Origin: Cohnella sp. CFH 77786
Lineage (GTDB): Bacteria > Bacillota > Bacilli > Paenibacillales > Paenibacillaceae
Reading direction: 5' to 3'
DNA length: 64,000 nt
Assembly: GCF_019400745.1 (NCBI RefSeq)
Contig: NZ_WJIB01000002.1
Location: 62,001 to 126,000, forward strand
In this document: positions 25,767-34,498 of the stretch, piece by piece
Position numbering within the stretch: the stretch's first letter is position 1
How the letters are laid out: every line of letters starts with the position of its first letter
Made by a program: the position numbers and the translations under genes
The notes under the pieces: model-generated
What the model was told of the DNA's origin: nothing
The model's database searches: none
The model's input: only the letters and a program-made list of their open reading frames with translations

Positions 25767-27263
25767 ATGAAACTGCCACAGGAATTCATCCGCGTCATGC
25801 GCGAGCTGCTTCGAGAGGAAGCCGACGCGTTCTTCGCCTCCTACGACAAGCCCAGAACGTCCGGTCTCCGCGCGAACGGTTTGAAGCTTGCGCCCGCCCG
25901 GCTTCGGGATATGTCCGACATGGCCAGAGCGCCCGTTCCTTGGGCGGAAGGCGGGTTTTACACCGAGGAAGAGGACCGTCCGGGGAAGCACCCGCACTAC
26001 CACCTCGGCCTTTATTACATACAAGAACCGAGCGCCATGCTGCCCGCCGAGCTGTTGGACGTCCGCCCGGGACACCGGGTGCTCGACCTGTGCGCTGCCC
26101 CCGGGGGCAAGACGACCCAATTGGCCGCCAAGCTGCGAGGCGAAGGCGTGCTCGTCACGAACGACAACGCGGCGGAACGGACGAAAGCGCTGGCCAAAAA
26201 CGTCGAGTTGGCCGGCGCCCGCAATGCGGTGATTCTGAACGAGGAACCGGGAAGGATCGCGGACGCGTTCGGCGCCTGGTTCGACCGGGTGCTCGTGGAT
26301 GCACCGTGTTCCGGGGAAGGCATGTTCCGCAAGGACGAGGATATGATCCGCCAATGGGAGCGTCATTCCGTGGAGAAATGCTCGCTCATGCAGCGCGACA
26401 TTCTCCGGGATGCCGCACGGCTAGTCGCGCCAGGAGGCAAGCTCGTCTACTCCACCTGCACGTTCTCGCCTCGGGAGAACGAAGGGACGATCGCCCGCTT
26501 TCTGTCGGCGTTTCCGGATTTCCGGGTCGTGCCGTCCCCCTTCGGAGACGAATGCGGGATGGCGCCGGGAAGGCCGGACTGGCTGGACGTGCCGGAAGCC
26601 GAGGGCTTGTCCGGGGAGAGGCTCGCTTCTTTGGCAGGCGCCATCCGATTGTGGCCCCATAGATGCCGGGGCGAAGGGCATTTCGCTGTGGTCCTGGAGC
26701 GGATGGCCGGGGCGGACGGAACGGACGGTGCCGTGCGGGAAGAGGACGGCACCGGCTGCGGGCAAGCCTCGAAGGTCGAAGCCGCCGTATCCGCAAAAAA
26801 CCGTCGTTTCGCCAAGTTACGGGAAGACGGAGGGAAAGACGAGACCTTGGCCAAGTTCGAAGCGTTCCGCTCCGAGACGCTGCCGGATTGGCATCCTCCC
26901 GGACGACTCGTCGTCCAAGGCAGCTCGGTTTATTCGCAGCCGGAAGGGGTGCCCTCCCTGGACCGCTTGAAGACGGTTCGTCCGGGCTGGTTCCTGGGGG
27001 CGGCATCGAAGCACCGTTTCGAGCCTTCGCAAGCGCTGGCGATGGGGTTAAGGGAACTTGACGCCACCCGCGTGCTGCGGCTCTCGTCCGGCCACCCCGA
27101 CTGCCTGCGCTACCTTAAGGGGGAAACGTTGCAGCCGGAAGCCGGGCAGCTCTCGGGCCGGGGATGGATGCTCGTCTGCGTCGACGGGTTTCCGGCGGGG
27201 TGGGGCCGATGGGACGGCTTCGTGCTCAAGAACGAGCGGCTGCCGGGCTGGCGCTGGATCTGA
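25767..27263 (+). CDS. RsmF/NOP2-family RNA cytosine-C5 methyltransferase (copy 1)
   Basis: 498 residues from ATG 25767; ATG 25731 would add 12 residues but lacks a site, while AAGGAG lies 14 bases before 25767. The N-terminus and SAM domain show YYIQEPSAM, LDLCAAPGGKTTQLA (SAM loop), LVDAPCSGEGMFRK (Pro-Cys, releases product) and YSTCTFSPRENE (Thr-Cys, catalytic). The C-terminal third resembles the RsmF PUA-like and FAY domains. Predicted to methylate C5 of a 16S rRNA cytosine. It is followed 30 bases later by a pseudouridine synthase. A diverged relative sits at 29276 on the other strand. Confidence 0.9.
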   Translation: MKLPQEFIRVMRELLREEADAFFASYDKPRTSGLRANGLKLAPARLRDMSDMARAPVPWAEGGFYTEEEDRPGKHPHYHLGLYYIQEPSAMLPAELLDVRPGHRVLDLCAAPGGKTTQLAAKLRGEGVLVTNDNAAERTKALAKNVELAGARNAVILNEEPGRIADAFGAWFDRVLVDAPCSGEGMFRKDEDMIRQWERHSVEKCSLMQRDILRDAARLVAPGGKLVYSTCTFSPRENEGTIARFLSAFPDFRVVPSPFGDECGMAPGRPDWLDVPEAEGLSGERLASLAGAIRLWPHRCRGEGHFAVVLERMAGADGTDGAVREEDGTGCGQASKVEAAVSAKNRRFAKLREDGGKDETLAKFEAFRSETLPDWHPPGRLVVQGSSVYSQPEGVPSLDRLKTVRPGWFLGAASKHRFEPSQALAMGLRELDATRVLRLSSGHPDCLRYLKGETLQPEAGQLSGRGWMLVCVDGFPAGWGRWDGFVLKNERLPGWRWI

Positions 27264-27293
27264 CGAATCGCGCGAAGGAAAGGACTACCTCTC

Positions 27294-28121
27294 ATGAAGC
27301 AAACGATGAGGCTCGATAAAATGCTGGGGAACCTGGGTTACGGCACCCGCAGCGGCATCAAGACGCTCGTTCGCCAAGGAGCCGTGACCGTCAATGGGGA
27401 ACGCGCCAAAGACGCGGGCATGCAGGTTGATCCCATGAAGGATACGATCGCGCTGGAAGGAGAGATCATCCGGTACCGCGACACGGTATACGTGCTGCTG
27501 AACAAGCCGGCCGGCGTCGTTTCCGCGACCGAAGATCTCCGCGACCGCACGGTGCTGGATTTGCTCGGTCCCGAACTGGCCGTCTTCTCGCCGTTTCCCG
27601 TCGGACGGCTTGACAAGGACACGGAAGGACTGCTGCTCTTAACGAATGACGGCAAGCTGGCGCACGATCTGCTGTCTCCGCGGAAACACGTTCCGAAAAC
27701 GTACCGCGCGCTCGTGACGGGGGAGGTGGGCGCAGCGGAAGCGGAAGCGTTCGGCCGCGGCGTCGAGCTGGACGACGGGTACGTGACGATGCCGGCGCAG
27801 CTGGGCGTGCTCGCCGTAACCCCGGCATCGGAAGCGGCCGTGCATCCGGCGATCGCGGAGCCCTATGCCCGCATGGCTCCCGGCCGGTTCCGGGAAGCCG
27901 TCCCGGATACGTTAAGCTGGATCGAGCTGACGATCCACGAAGGCAAGTTCCACCAGGTGAAGCGCATGTTCGAAGCCGTGGGCCGCCAGGTGCTCTATTT
28001 GCGGCGGGTATCCATGGGGCCCTTGCGGCTCGATCCGGACCTCGTCCCGGGACAGTGGCGGGAATTGACGGAGGAAGAAACCGAAAGCTTGAGGCAATAC
28101 CGGAAGGATGGGAAGCATTGA
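27294..28121 (+). CDS. RsuA-family pseudouridine synthase
   Basis: 275 residues. An N-terminal S4 RNA-binding domain (MRLDKMLGNLGYGTRSGIKT) precedes the synthase domain, with VLLNKPAGVVSA, the catalytic Asp in GRLDKDTEGLLLLTNDG and KTYRALVTG. The C-terminal EGKFHQVKRMFEAVGRQV completes the RsuA/RluB/E/F signature. Isomerises a uridine in rRNA; which site cannot be read here. It appears to be in one operon with the methyltransferase before it and the HAD phosphatase after it, which overlaps its stop codon. Confidence 0.9.
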   Translation: MKQTMRLDKMLGNLGYGTRSGIKTLVRQGAVTVNGERAKDAGMQVDPMKDTIALEGEIIRYRDTVYVLLNKPAGVVSATEDLRDRTVLDLLGPELAVFSPFPVGRLDKDTEGLLLLTNDGKLAHDLLSPRKHVPKTYRALVTGEVGAAEAEAFGRGVELDDGYVTMPAQLGVLAVTPASEAAVHPAIAEPYARMAPGRFREAVPDTLSWIELTIHEGKFHQVKRMFEAVGRQVLYLRRVSMGPLRLDPDLVPGQWRELTEEETESLRQYRKDGKH

Positions 28122-28912
28122 CTTACCGAGTGATTGCGCTCGACGTAGACGGGACGCTGCTGAATGACGACCATGAAGTGACCCCCCGCGTGAGGGAGGC
28201 CGTCCGGGCCGCCGCGCGCCGAGGCGCCGAAATCGTGCTGTGCACCGGGCGGGGCTCCACGAGCGCGCTTCCCGTGCTCGACGAACTCGGCCTTCAAGGG
28301 ACGATGATCACGCATAACGGGGCCTCGATCGTGGACAGCGCCTCCCGGACCGTCCTGTTCGAAACCGCGATCTCCCCGGAAGCCGCAGAACCGTACTTGG
28401 CTTATTTGCGGGACCGGCAACTCCATTTCGACATGAATACGTCCTTCGATCTGTTCGTGAACCGGCTCGGGGACGAGGCGGCCCGGATGTACGCCGCGAT
28501 GCATGCCCGACCGATCCTTCGCGAGATCTCCGAAGGGCTGCCGGAACACACGGTCAAGCTGTCGGTATACGCGCCGAAAGTCGCGCTTGACGGCGTCGAA
28601 CGGGAATGGCGGGAGTTGGACCGCGAGCTCCTCCAATACATCCGCAGCGGGGACGAATTCATAGACGTTCAGCATCCCCATGCCTCCAAAGGAAAGTCGC
28701 TCGAGAAGCTGGCCGCTATCCGGGGAATCCCCCGCGGTCAGGTGCTGGCGATCGGCAATTATTACAATGATATCGGAATGCTCGCGTTCGCGGGACACGG
28801 GGTGGCGATGGACAACTCTCCCGCCGAGGTGAAGGCGGAAGCCGATTCCGTCACGCTGTCCAACAACGAAGACGGCGTCGCCGCCGCGCTGGAACGATTG
28901 GGAATCTTCTAA
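28118..28912 (+). CDS. HAD-superfamily phosphatase, Cof type
   Basis: 264 residues. LDVDGTLLNDD near the N-terminus holds the nucleophile and acid Asp, LCTGRG is motif II, KGKSLEKLA is motif III and IGNYYNDIGML is motif IV. The cap domain between them is of the large Cof (C2B) type, so small phosphosugars or flavin/nucleotide phosphates are likely substrates. The start TTG 28118 overlaps the stop of the preceding gene (ATTGA), with GGAAGG and GGGAAG upstream. A terminator follows directly. Confidence 0.9.
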   Translation: MTYRVIALDVDGTLLNDDHEVTPRVREAVRAAARRGAEIVLCTGRGSTSALPVLDELGLQGTMITHNGASIVDSASRTVLFETAISPEAAEPYLAYLRDRQLHFDMNTSFDLFVNRLGDEAARMYAAMHARPILREISEGLPEHTVKLSVYAPKVALDGVEREWRELDRELLQYIRSGDEFIDVQHPHASKGKSLEKLAAIRGIPRGQVLAIGNYYNDIGMLAFAGHGVAMDNSPAEVKAEADSVTLSNNEDGVAAALERLGIF

Positions 28913-28916
28913 CAAG

Positions 28917-28951
28917 AGCAAGACCGGCTGGAACCAGCCGGTCTTGCTTTA
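28917..28951 (+). terminator. Strong intrinsic terminator after the rRNA modification operon
   Basis: A perfect 15 bp stem, 28917-28931 with 28934-28948, two-base loop; the 3' T tract is short. Confidence 0.85.
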
Positions 28952-28979
28952 TGCGCGGAAGGAATTATCGGATTCCCGA

Positions 28980-29081
28980 TTACCAGATGCCAGCGCGCAG
29001 GATAATCACGAGCAGGATAAAGAGAACCAGGACGAAGGCTGCAGCTCCGCCGTAACCGTAGCCGCCGACAACACCGGACAT
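28980..29081 (-). CDS. YjcZ-family sporulation miniprotein
   Basis: 33 residues: MSGVVGGYGYGGAAAFVLVL, then a hydrophobic run ending VIILRAGIW. A Gly/Tyr-rich N-terminus followed by one short TM helix is the hallmark of the YjcZ family of small sporulation proteins. A GGAGGAATT ribosome site precedes ATG 29081. CATA-N3-TA on the minus strand at 29172-29180 resembles the -10 of mother-cell sigma-E/K promoters. Confidence 0.85.
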   Translation of the reverse strand: MSGVVGGYGYGGAAAFVLVLFILLVIILRAGIW

Positions 29082-29275
29082 GGCAATTCCTCCTTCAGGA
29101 TTTAGTGTTGGCAAGTGCCGAAGCAGGCCCGTCGGACGGATCCGCGGGCATTTCCTTACTTCGGTCTGCTTTATACTATGAGGAAGGTCGGTCACCGATT
29201 GGACACTTACCCCGATCCGTCCGATTTTGGGCAGGGGCGTAGACGGGCCTTCTTACTCGGTGCCGGATCGCCTCC

Positions 29276-30661
29276 TTACGGCGACCTCAGTCCCTTGGGG
29301 AGACGGTTTTTGCATTGTCCGTCGCTGGCTTTCACCCATCCGAGGGGGAAGCCGTCCACGGCGGCCAGCCCCCATCCTTTGGCGCCAGGGGGAGCCGGCA
29401 GGGATTCGCCGTGCCAGTAAGCGGCGGCCTCCGCGGAACCCGCGGGAAAGTCGGCGGCGAAACGCGCGGCTTCGGCCGGAATCGCCATCGCGAGCGAATG
29501 GTTCGGCTCGAATCGTCCGCCGGAGCGGATGTCCCCGAGGTGCAGCCCCGGCCGCGGCACCTTGAGTCCGCGCAGCGATGCGGGCGTAACGGCCGATCCC
29601 GGCGGCACCGGAAGCCAGAACAAAGCGTCCCCGAATACGAGCGGCTGACCGTGCGGAGGCAGCCGGAATCCGGGAAGCGATTCTTGCGCGAACGCGACAT
29701 AAGATGATAGGGCGGAGGCTTCGGGCGGTTCGGCGCCTTTGCCTTTTCGGGGTTTGCCCCCTTCGCGTCGGGCCGGCATCCCGGCAGGACGGCGACCTTG
29801 TTCCTGCGAAACGTCATCCTTGCGCAGCAGGGCCGCGTAATGGCCTTCGCCTTGTCCGAGATGGGGCCACATCCTCTCTTCCCGGAGCAGACGGAATTCC
29901 GGGAAGCGCTGGAGGAAGTCGGCGACCGTCTCTTCGTTCTCCAGCGTGTTGAACGTGCAAGTGGAATAGACCAGCGTGCCGCCGGGCTTCAGCATCGCGG
30001 CCGCATGGGGAAGGATGTCCCGCTGACGCTGCGCGCAGGTTTCCACGGCTTCCTCCGACCATTCCGCGATCGCTTCCGGATCTTTGCGGAACATGCCTTC
30101 GCCCGAGCAAGGGGCATCCAGCAGCACGCGGTCGAACGTTTCCGGATAACGGGCGGACAGCTCCTGGGGCGCTGCCTGCGTCACGATCGCGTTCGGGATG
30201 CCGAGGCGTTCGACGTTTTCGGACAATATCTTGGCCCTGGCGGGGTGGATCTCGTTGGCGACGAGCAAGCCTTCCCCGCGCAGCTTGGCGGCCAGCTGCG
30301 TCGTTTTGCCGCCTGGGGCGGCAGCCAGATCGAGCACCGTTTCTCCCGGAACGGGATCCAGCAGCTCGGCTGCGATCATCGCCGACGGCTCCTGGATGTA
30401 ATAAAGCCCGGCGGCATGGTAAATATGGCGGCCGGGGCGGGCCGACGCTTCGTAGAAGTACCCGTCCGGGCACCAGGGAACGGGACGAAGCCCGAACAGC
30501 CCGGTCAACGCCGGGATCAAGGAGTGGCGTTCATCCAGCTTCAAGCGGTTCAAGCGAAGGCCATAGCTTCGAGGTTCGTCGTAACTGCGCAGAAAACGGT
30601 CGGTCTCCCCGCCGAGCAGGCGGGTCATGTTCCGCACGAAATCGGGCGGCAATACGGGCAT
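29276..30661 (-). CDS. RsmF/NOP2-family RNA cytosine-C5 methyltransferase (copy 2)
   Basis: 461 residues. Same layout as the gene at 25767: YYIQEPSAM, LDLAAAPGGKTTQLA, LLDAPCSGEGMFRK and the catalytic YSTCTFNTLENEE, then the C-terminal RsmF-type domain (LAAVDGFPLGWVK). Catalytic and product-release cysteines are both present, so it should be active. AAGGAG lies 10 bases before ATG 30661. Two such genes within 5 kb, on opposite strands and clearly diverged, suggest different target cytosines. Confidence 0.9.
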   Translation of the reverse strand: MPVLPPDFVRNMTRLLGGETDRFLRSYDEPRSYGLRLNRLKLDERHSLIPALTGLFGLRPVPWCPDGYFYEASARPGRHIYHAAGLYYIQEPSAMIAAELLDPVPGETVLDLAAAPGGKTTQLAAKLRGEGLLVANEIHPARAKILSENVERLGIPNAIVTQAAPQELSARYPETFDRVLLDAPCSGEGMFRKDPEAIAEWSEEAVETCAQRQRDILPHAAAMLKPGGTLVYSTCTFNTLENEETVADFLQRFPEFRLLREERMWPHLGQGEGHYAALLRKDDVSQEQGRRPAGMPARREGGKPRKGKGAEPPEASALSSYVAFAQESLPGFRLPPHGQPLVFGDALFWLPVPPGSAVTPASLRGLKVPRPGLHLGDIRSGGRFEPNHSLAMAIPAEAARFAADFPAGSAEAAAYWHGESLPAPPGAKGWGLAAVDGFPLGWVKASDGQCKNRLPKGLRSP

Positions 30662-30699
30662 GCGTGCGAATCTCCTTCCGGCTTGCTCTCATCCTTCGT

Positions 30700-31884
30700 C
30701 TAGCGTTTCATCGCAGCCGGCGCCCTATCCGTCAGAGGCATCCCGGCATAATCGGTCACTTTGTTTTTCCCCGTCTTCTTGCTGTGGTACATGGCTTGGT
30801 CCGCCTGTTTGAGCAGCGCCTCCGCGGCGATGCCCGAGCCCGGCTCGGCAACGCATACGCCGACGCTGAGCGTGACGATGCTCTCCTTCTCCGTTCGCGC
30901 GCGGATCGCTTCCGCCGCTTGCAGGACTTTCAGAGCCGGCCCCGCCACGAACGCGACGAGCTCTTCGCCGCCGTAACGGCCGGCCACACCGATGCCCTCC
31001 GCTTCCTCCGCAAGGATCGAGGCGACCTGCTTCAAAACGCCGTCGGCGCGGTGATGGCCGTGGGTGTCGTTCAGCCGCTTGAAATTATCGATGTCGCAGA
31101 AGATGGCCCCGACCGGCTTGCCCGAACGGAGAGCTCGTTCCAGTTGGCTCAAGAAGTACCGGCGGTTGTACAGATTCGTCAGCCCGTCGGTGATGGAGGA
31201 CCGGTACGCCGACATGAGCAGCTCGACGACCCGTTCGAACAGCAGCATGAACAGCAGGATGTAATAGACGACATGAAGCACTTCCGCAAGAGCGGCGAAT
31301 CCGGCCCGGCTGGACGGCCCGTATTGGCCGAGGATCGCGCAAACCTGTGCCGCGAACGCGCAGCCGAGACCCAGGGCGTACTTGCGGCGCTGGCCGATAT
31401 GAGGGCCGAACATAAGCGCGAACAGCGGAGGAAGCAGCAGCTGGTAGCCGTCGAGGGCGGGCGTGCGCGCCAGCCGGTCGGCCCAGGCAGACGCGTTCCC
31501 GGCAGGACCGGGGAACAAGTCGCAGGCGGCGATGAAGACGCCCAAGGCGAGCAGCCCGTAGAACCATACTCTCGTGCGGGGACGCCGCTTGAAGTACAGT
31601 TCGAAAACGGCGAAGTTCAGGACGATGAACGCGAACACCCGGAGCAGCTTGCCGGCGAAGCCCAGTCCCGGGATTTCGGGCAGCCAGCCGGCCGAATACG
31701 CGAGCTGCAGAGAGTGATGGGTAAAGATGAAACCGAGCGAAACGAGGAGCGTCCGATAGGCGCGCCTCCGGTTGCCGGCATATAAGCGGAAGGCCATGAA
31801 CAGCATCAGGCCGAGGACGACGACGGAAACGGTCGAGGAGAACAGAAGACCCGGGATGTGCGCGGAAACGTCGATTGAGGGCAT
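30700..31884 (-). CDS. Membrane diguanylate cyclase (GGDEF)
   Basis: 394 residues. Six or seven hydrophobic helices (about 10-215) form a membrane sensor of unrecognised type, followed by a GGDEF domain: DGLTNLYNRRYF, AIFCDIDNFKRLNDTHGH and the active-site loop GRYGGEELV. All residues needed for c-di-GMP synthesis are there. No R-x-x-D inhibitory site is seen at the usual place before the loop, so product inhibition may be weak. It lies 38 bases upstream of the methyltransferase on the same strand and is divergent from the glycosyltransferase. Confidence 0.9.
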   Translation of the reverse strand: MPSIDVSAHIPGLLFSSTVSVVVLGLMLFMAFRLYAGNRRRAYRTLLVSLGFIFTHHSLQLAYSAGWLPEIPGLGFAGKLLRVFAFIVLNFAVFELYFKRRPRTRVWFYGLLALGVFIAACDLFPGPAGNASAWADRLARTPALDGYQLLLPPLFALMFGPHIGQRRKYALGLGCAFAAQVCAILGQYGPSSRAGFAALAEVLHVVYYILLFMLLFERVVELLMSAYRSSITDGLTNLYNRRYFLSQLERALRSGKPVGAIFCDIDNFKRLNDTHGHHRADGVLKQVASILAEEAEGIGVAGRYGGEELVAFVAGPALKVLQAAEAIRARTEKESIVTLSVGVCVAEPGSGIAAEALLKQADQAMYHSKKTGKNKVTDYAGMPLTDRAPAAMKR

Positions 31885-31917
31885 AGGGGCTCCTTTTGGC
31901 CGGAAATTGAACCTTTC

Positions 31918-31945
31918 TTGTCAGAAACATATGTTCTAATATATC
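31918..31945 (+). promoter_or_regulatory. Promoter of the glycosyltransferase gene with AACATATGTT palindrome
   Basis: TTGTCA at 31918-31923, a 16-base spacer and TATATC at 31940-31945. The spacer holds the perfect 10 bp palindrome AACATATGTT (31926-31935), a possible operator. Confidence 0.45.
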
Positions 31946-31993
31946 ATATTTTCCATAGACCGAGTAGGTCGGCAAGCAGAGGAGGAATCGCCC

Positions 31994-33163
31994 ATGAACA
32001 TCTTGCAGGCGCTGTTTTTCCCGCCGGAACAGCCGGGCGGCGTCTCGTCCATGGTTCCTTATATCAGGGAGCGGTTCCGCAAAATCGGTTGGGAAATGGA
32101 GCTTTTTTCCTTGCCGAAACGAATCCGCAACAAAGGCCATGATGATATCGCGTTCGAAACGTTCGATTGGCGGCCGTACGAGGGCCATGCGGTCGTCGAC
32201 AAATACGTGCAGACGTTCAAGGATTACATTTGGTGGACGAAGCTGCGGCTGACGGGACAGAAATACGATCTGATCCATGCCCACCATCCGATCGCCGCGC
32301 TGGCGATGAAGCGGGTGTTTCCCGATACCCCGGTGGTCATGACGGTACACTCCAGTTTCGAAAAAGAGCTGATCCTGAACGGGCGGATCCCGGCGGACGG
32401 GCCGGAGCACCGTTTTCTGACGTCGATCTACGGGGAATTGGAGCGGCATGCGGACCTGCTCATGACGGTGTCCCATTCCTTCGCTTCTTATTTGGGGCAG
32501 TACATGCGGCATCCGGAGCGGATCAAGGTGATCCCCAACGGCTACGACGAGAAGAGGTTCAAACCGATTTCCCACGACAATGCGGTCGCGCAGCTGATCA
32601 CCGTCTGCCGGCTCGTTCCGGCCAAAGGGCTGGACATCCTGCTTGCGGCCTGCGCGGAGCTCCGTAAACGGAACCGTCCTTTCGTCCTTCATATCATCGG
32701 GGACGGACCGATCCGCGAGGATCTGGAGCGGATGGCGAAGCAGCTCGGCATTTACGACGATACGATTTTTTACGGCTACATGCTCCATCCCGAGGAGCTT
32801 ATGCCTTTCTTCGACGTTTTCGTGCTGCCTTCGCGCGCGGAAGCGTTCGGTTCCGTCTTCGCCGAAGCCGCGCTGTGCTTGCTTGCGCTCGTCGGCACGG
32901 ACGTCGGCGGGATATCCGAGCAGATCGACCACGGCGTGAACGGCCTGCTCGTTCCTCCCGAGAATCCGACGGCGCTGGCCGACGCGCTCGAAACGGTGAT
33001 CGCGGATCCCCATTTCCGGTACGAGATGGCGCGCGCCGCTTGGAACAAAGCGAAGAAGACCTATTCGCTGAACCGGGTCATCGGCGAGCTGAAGCAAATC
33101 TACGTCTCCTTCGGCGGGTCGACGGCGGCGGCCGAACCGGCGGCCGATCCCGCGGAAGGCTGA
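31994..33163 (+). CDS. Glycosyltransferase family 4
   Basis: 389 residues, GT-B fold. The N-terminal acceptor domain has FFPPEQPGGVSSMVPY and DLIHAHHPIAAL. The C-terminal nucleotide-sugar domain has VCRLVPAKGLDILL, IIGDGPIREDLE, the E-x7-E pair in SRAEAFGSVFAEA, and DVGGISEQIDHGVNGLLV. Probably retaining and UDP- or GDP-sugar using; the acceptor is unknown. AGGAGGAAT precedes ATG 31994. It is 18 bases from the nuclease gene YhaO, without an obvious functional link. Confidence 0.9.
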   Translation: MNILQALFFPPEQPGGVSSMVPYIRERFRKIGWEMELFSLPKRIRNKGHDDIAFETFDWRPYEGHAVVDKYVQTFKDYIWWTKLRLTGQKYDLIHAHHPIAALAMKRVFPDTPVVMTVHSSFEKELILNGRIPADGPEHRFLTSIYGELERHADLLMTVSHSFASYLGQYMRHPERIKVIPNGYDEKRFKPISHDNAVAQLITVCRLVPAKGLDILLAACAELRKRNRPFVLHIIGDGPIREDLERMAKQLGIYDDTIFYGYMLHPEELMPFFDVFVLPSRAEAFGSVFAEAALCLLALVGTDVGGISEQIDHGVNGLLVPPENPTALADALETVIADPHFRYEMARAAWNKAKKTYSLNRVIGELKQIYVSFGGSTAAAEPAADPAEG

Positions 33164-33181
33164 ACGGAGGGCTTACGAGCG

Positions 33182-34465
33182 ATGGGAGTACCGTTTACGT
33201 TCGTCCATGCGGCCGATTTGCACCTGGACAGTCCTTTCAAGGGGCTGGCCAAAGTGCCGGACGCCGTGAGGAACCGGCTCCGGGAATCGACGTTCGGTTC
33301 GTTTCGCCGCCTCGTGGAGACCGCCATATGCGAAGGGGCCGATTTCGTCGTGCTGGCCGGAGATCTCTACGACATGGCCGACCGCTCTCTCCGGGCGCAG
33401 CTGCGCCTGCAGCGGATGCTGTCCGAGCTGGCCGGCGAAGGAATCGGCGTGTTCGTCGTGCACGGCAACCACGATCCGGAAAGCGGGCGCCAGGCAAGGT
33501 TGGATTGGCCGCCCGGCGTGCGCGTTTTCGAATCGGGCGAGGCAGGGTGCGCGGAGGCTTACCGCCGGGACGGCCGGCTGGCTGCTTACGTATATGGCAT
33601 CTCGTATCCGACGCCCGCGGTGACGGATAATTTGGCGCTCCGTTTCTCGAAGCGGGAAGGGGCGCCTTTTCATTTGGCCCTGCTGCACGGGAATGTGGAC
33701 GGGAATCCCGGGCACGACAATTACGCCCCCTGCCGGCTGACGGAACTGGTCGGTGCCGGCTTCGACTATTGGGCGCTCGGTCATGTGCACGACAGACGCG
33801 TGCTGCACGAATATCCGCATGTCGTTTATCCGGGGAATATCCAGGGCCGGAGCATCCGGGAAACGGGGCCGAAAGGCGCTTACGTCGTCCGGGTTTCCGA
33901 AGCGGGCGAGGTTTCCTTGTCTTTCCGGGACACGGCGGAGGTGCTCTGGATGGAGACAACCGTCTCGATCGAAGGCATAGGAAGGGAGCAGCAGCTGAAG
34001 GAGCGGCTCCTTCAAGCCGCGGAAGAAGCCCGGGCCGGTTCGTCGGGACGCCCGGTCATCCTGCGGCTCCGGTTTGCAGGCAGAGGCGCGCTTCACGAGA
34101 CGTTGCTAGAAGCGTCCGTCGCGGACGAGTGGCTTGAGGAGCTGCGGGAGTGGCTTGGCTCCCCGGAAGAGCGGGACGATTGGGTGTGGCCCGAATCGAT
34201 CGCGGTCCATACGGCGGGAGCCGTGGATTTGGCGGCGCTGTCGGGCGAGGACGGATTCCTGGGCGAGCTGGTGCGCCGGGGCTTGCGGGCGGAGGCCGAT
34301 CCCGCCGTCGCCCGGATGCTGGAGGAAGAAGCGTTGGTAGCATTGCGCCGCCTGCCGAGAATCCGCGAATGGCTCGCTTCGCGAAGCGACGCGGAACGCG
34401 CGGCGGTCGTCCGCAGGGCGACCGAACTGGCCGTCTCGATGCTTCGGAACGGGGAAGCGGAATGA
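33182..34465 (+). CDS. yhaO: YhaO-like DNA repair exonuclease subunit (SbcD/Mre11 family)
   Basis: 427 residues. A calcineurin-type metallophosphoesterase with all the metal motifs in order: HAADLHLDSPF, LAGDLYD, VHGNHDPES, LLHGNVDG and ALGHVHD (residues 1-205), followed by the capping domain. It pairs with the large ATPase gene that follows (34 bases apart), as SbcD pairs with SbcC and Mre11 with Rad50. Predicted Mn-dependent DNA end processing. Start ATG 33182 after GGAGGG. Confidence 0.9.
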   Translation: MGVPFTFVHAADLHLDSPFKGLAKVPDAVRNRLRESTFGSFRRLVETAICEGADFVVLAGDLYDMADRSLRAQLRLQRMLSELAGEGIGVFVVHGNHDPESGRQARLDWPPGVRVFESGEAGCAEAYRRDGRLAAYVYGISYPTPAVTDNLALRFSKREGAPFHLALLHGNVDGNPGHDNYAPCRLTELVGAGFDYWALGHVHDRRVLHEYPHVVYPGNIQGRSIRETGPKGAYVVRVSEAGEVSLSFRDTAEVLWMETTVSIEGIGREQQLKERLLQAAEEARAGSSGRPVILRLRFAGRGALHETLLEASVADEWLEELREWLGSPEERDDWVWPESIAVHTAGAVDLAALSGEDGFLGELVRRGLRAEADPAVARMLEEEALVALRRLPRIREWLASRSDAERAAVVRRATELAVSMLRNGEAE

Positions 34466-34498
34466 AGAAGCCCGCGGGCGGGGAAGGAGGAGCGGACT

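Noticed and set aside
31085-33097. 670-residue minus-strand frame across the glycosyltransferase
   Set aside because: Antisense to GT4 motifs and running out of frame through the diguanylate cyclase; no family pattern.
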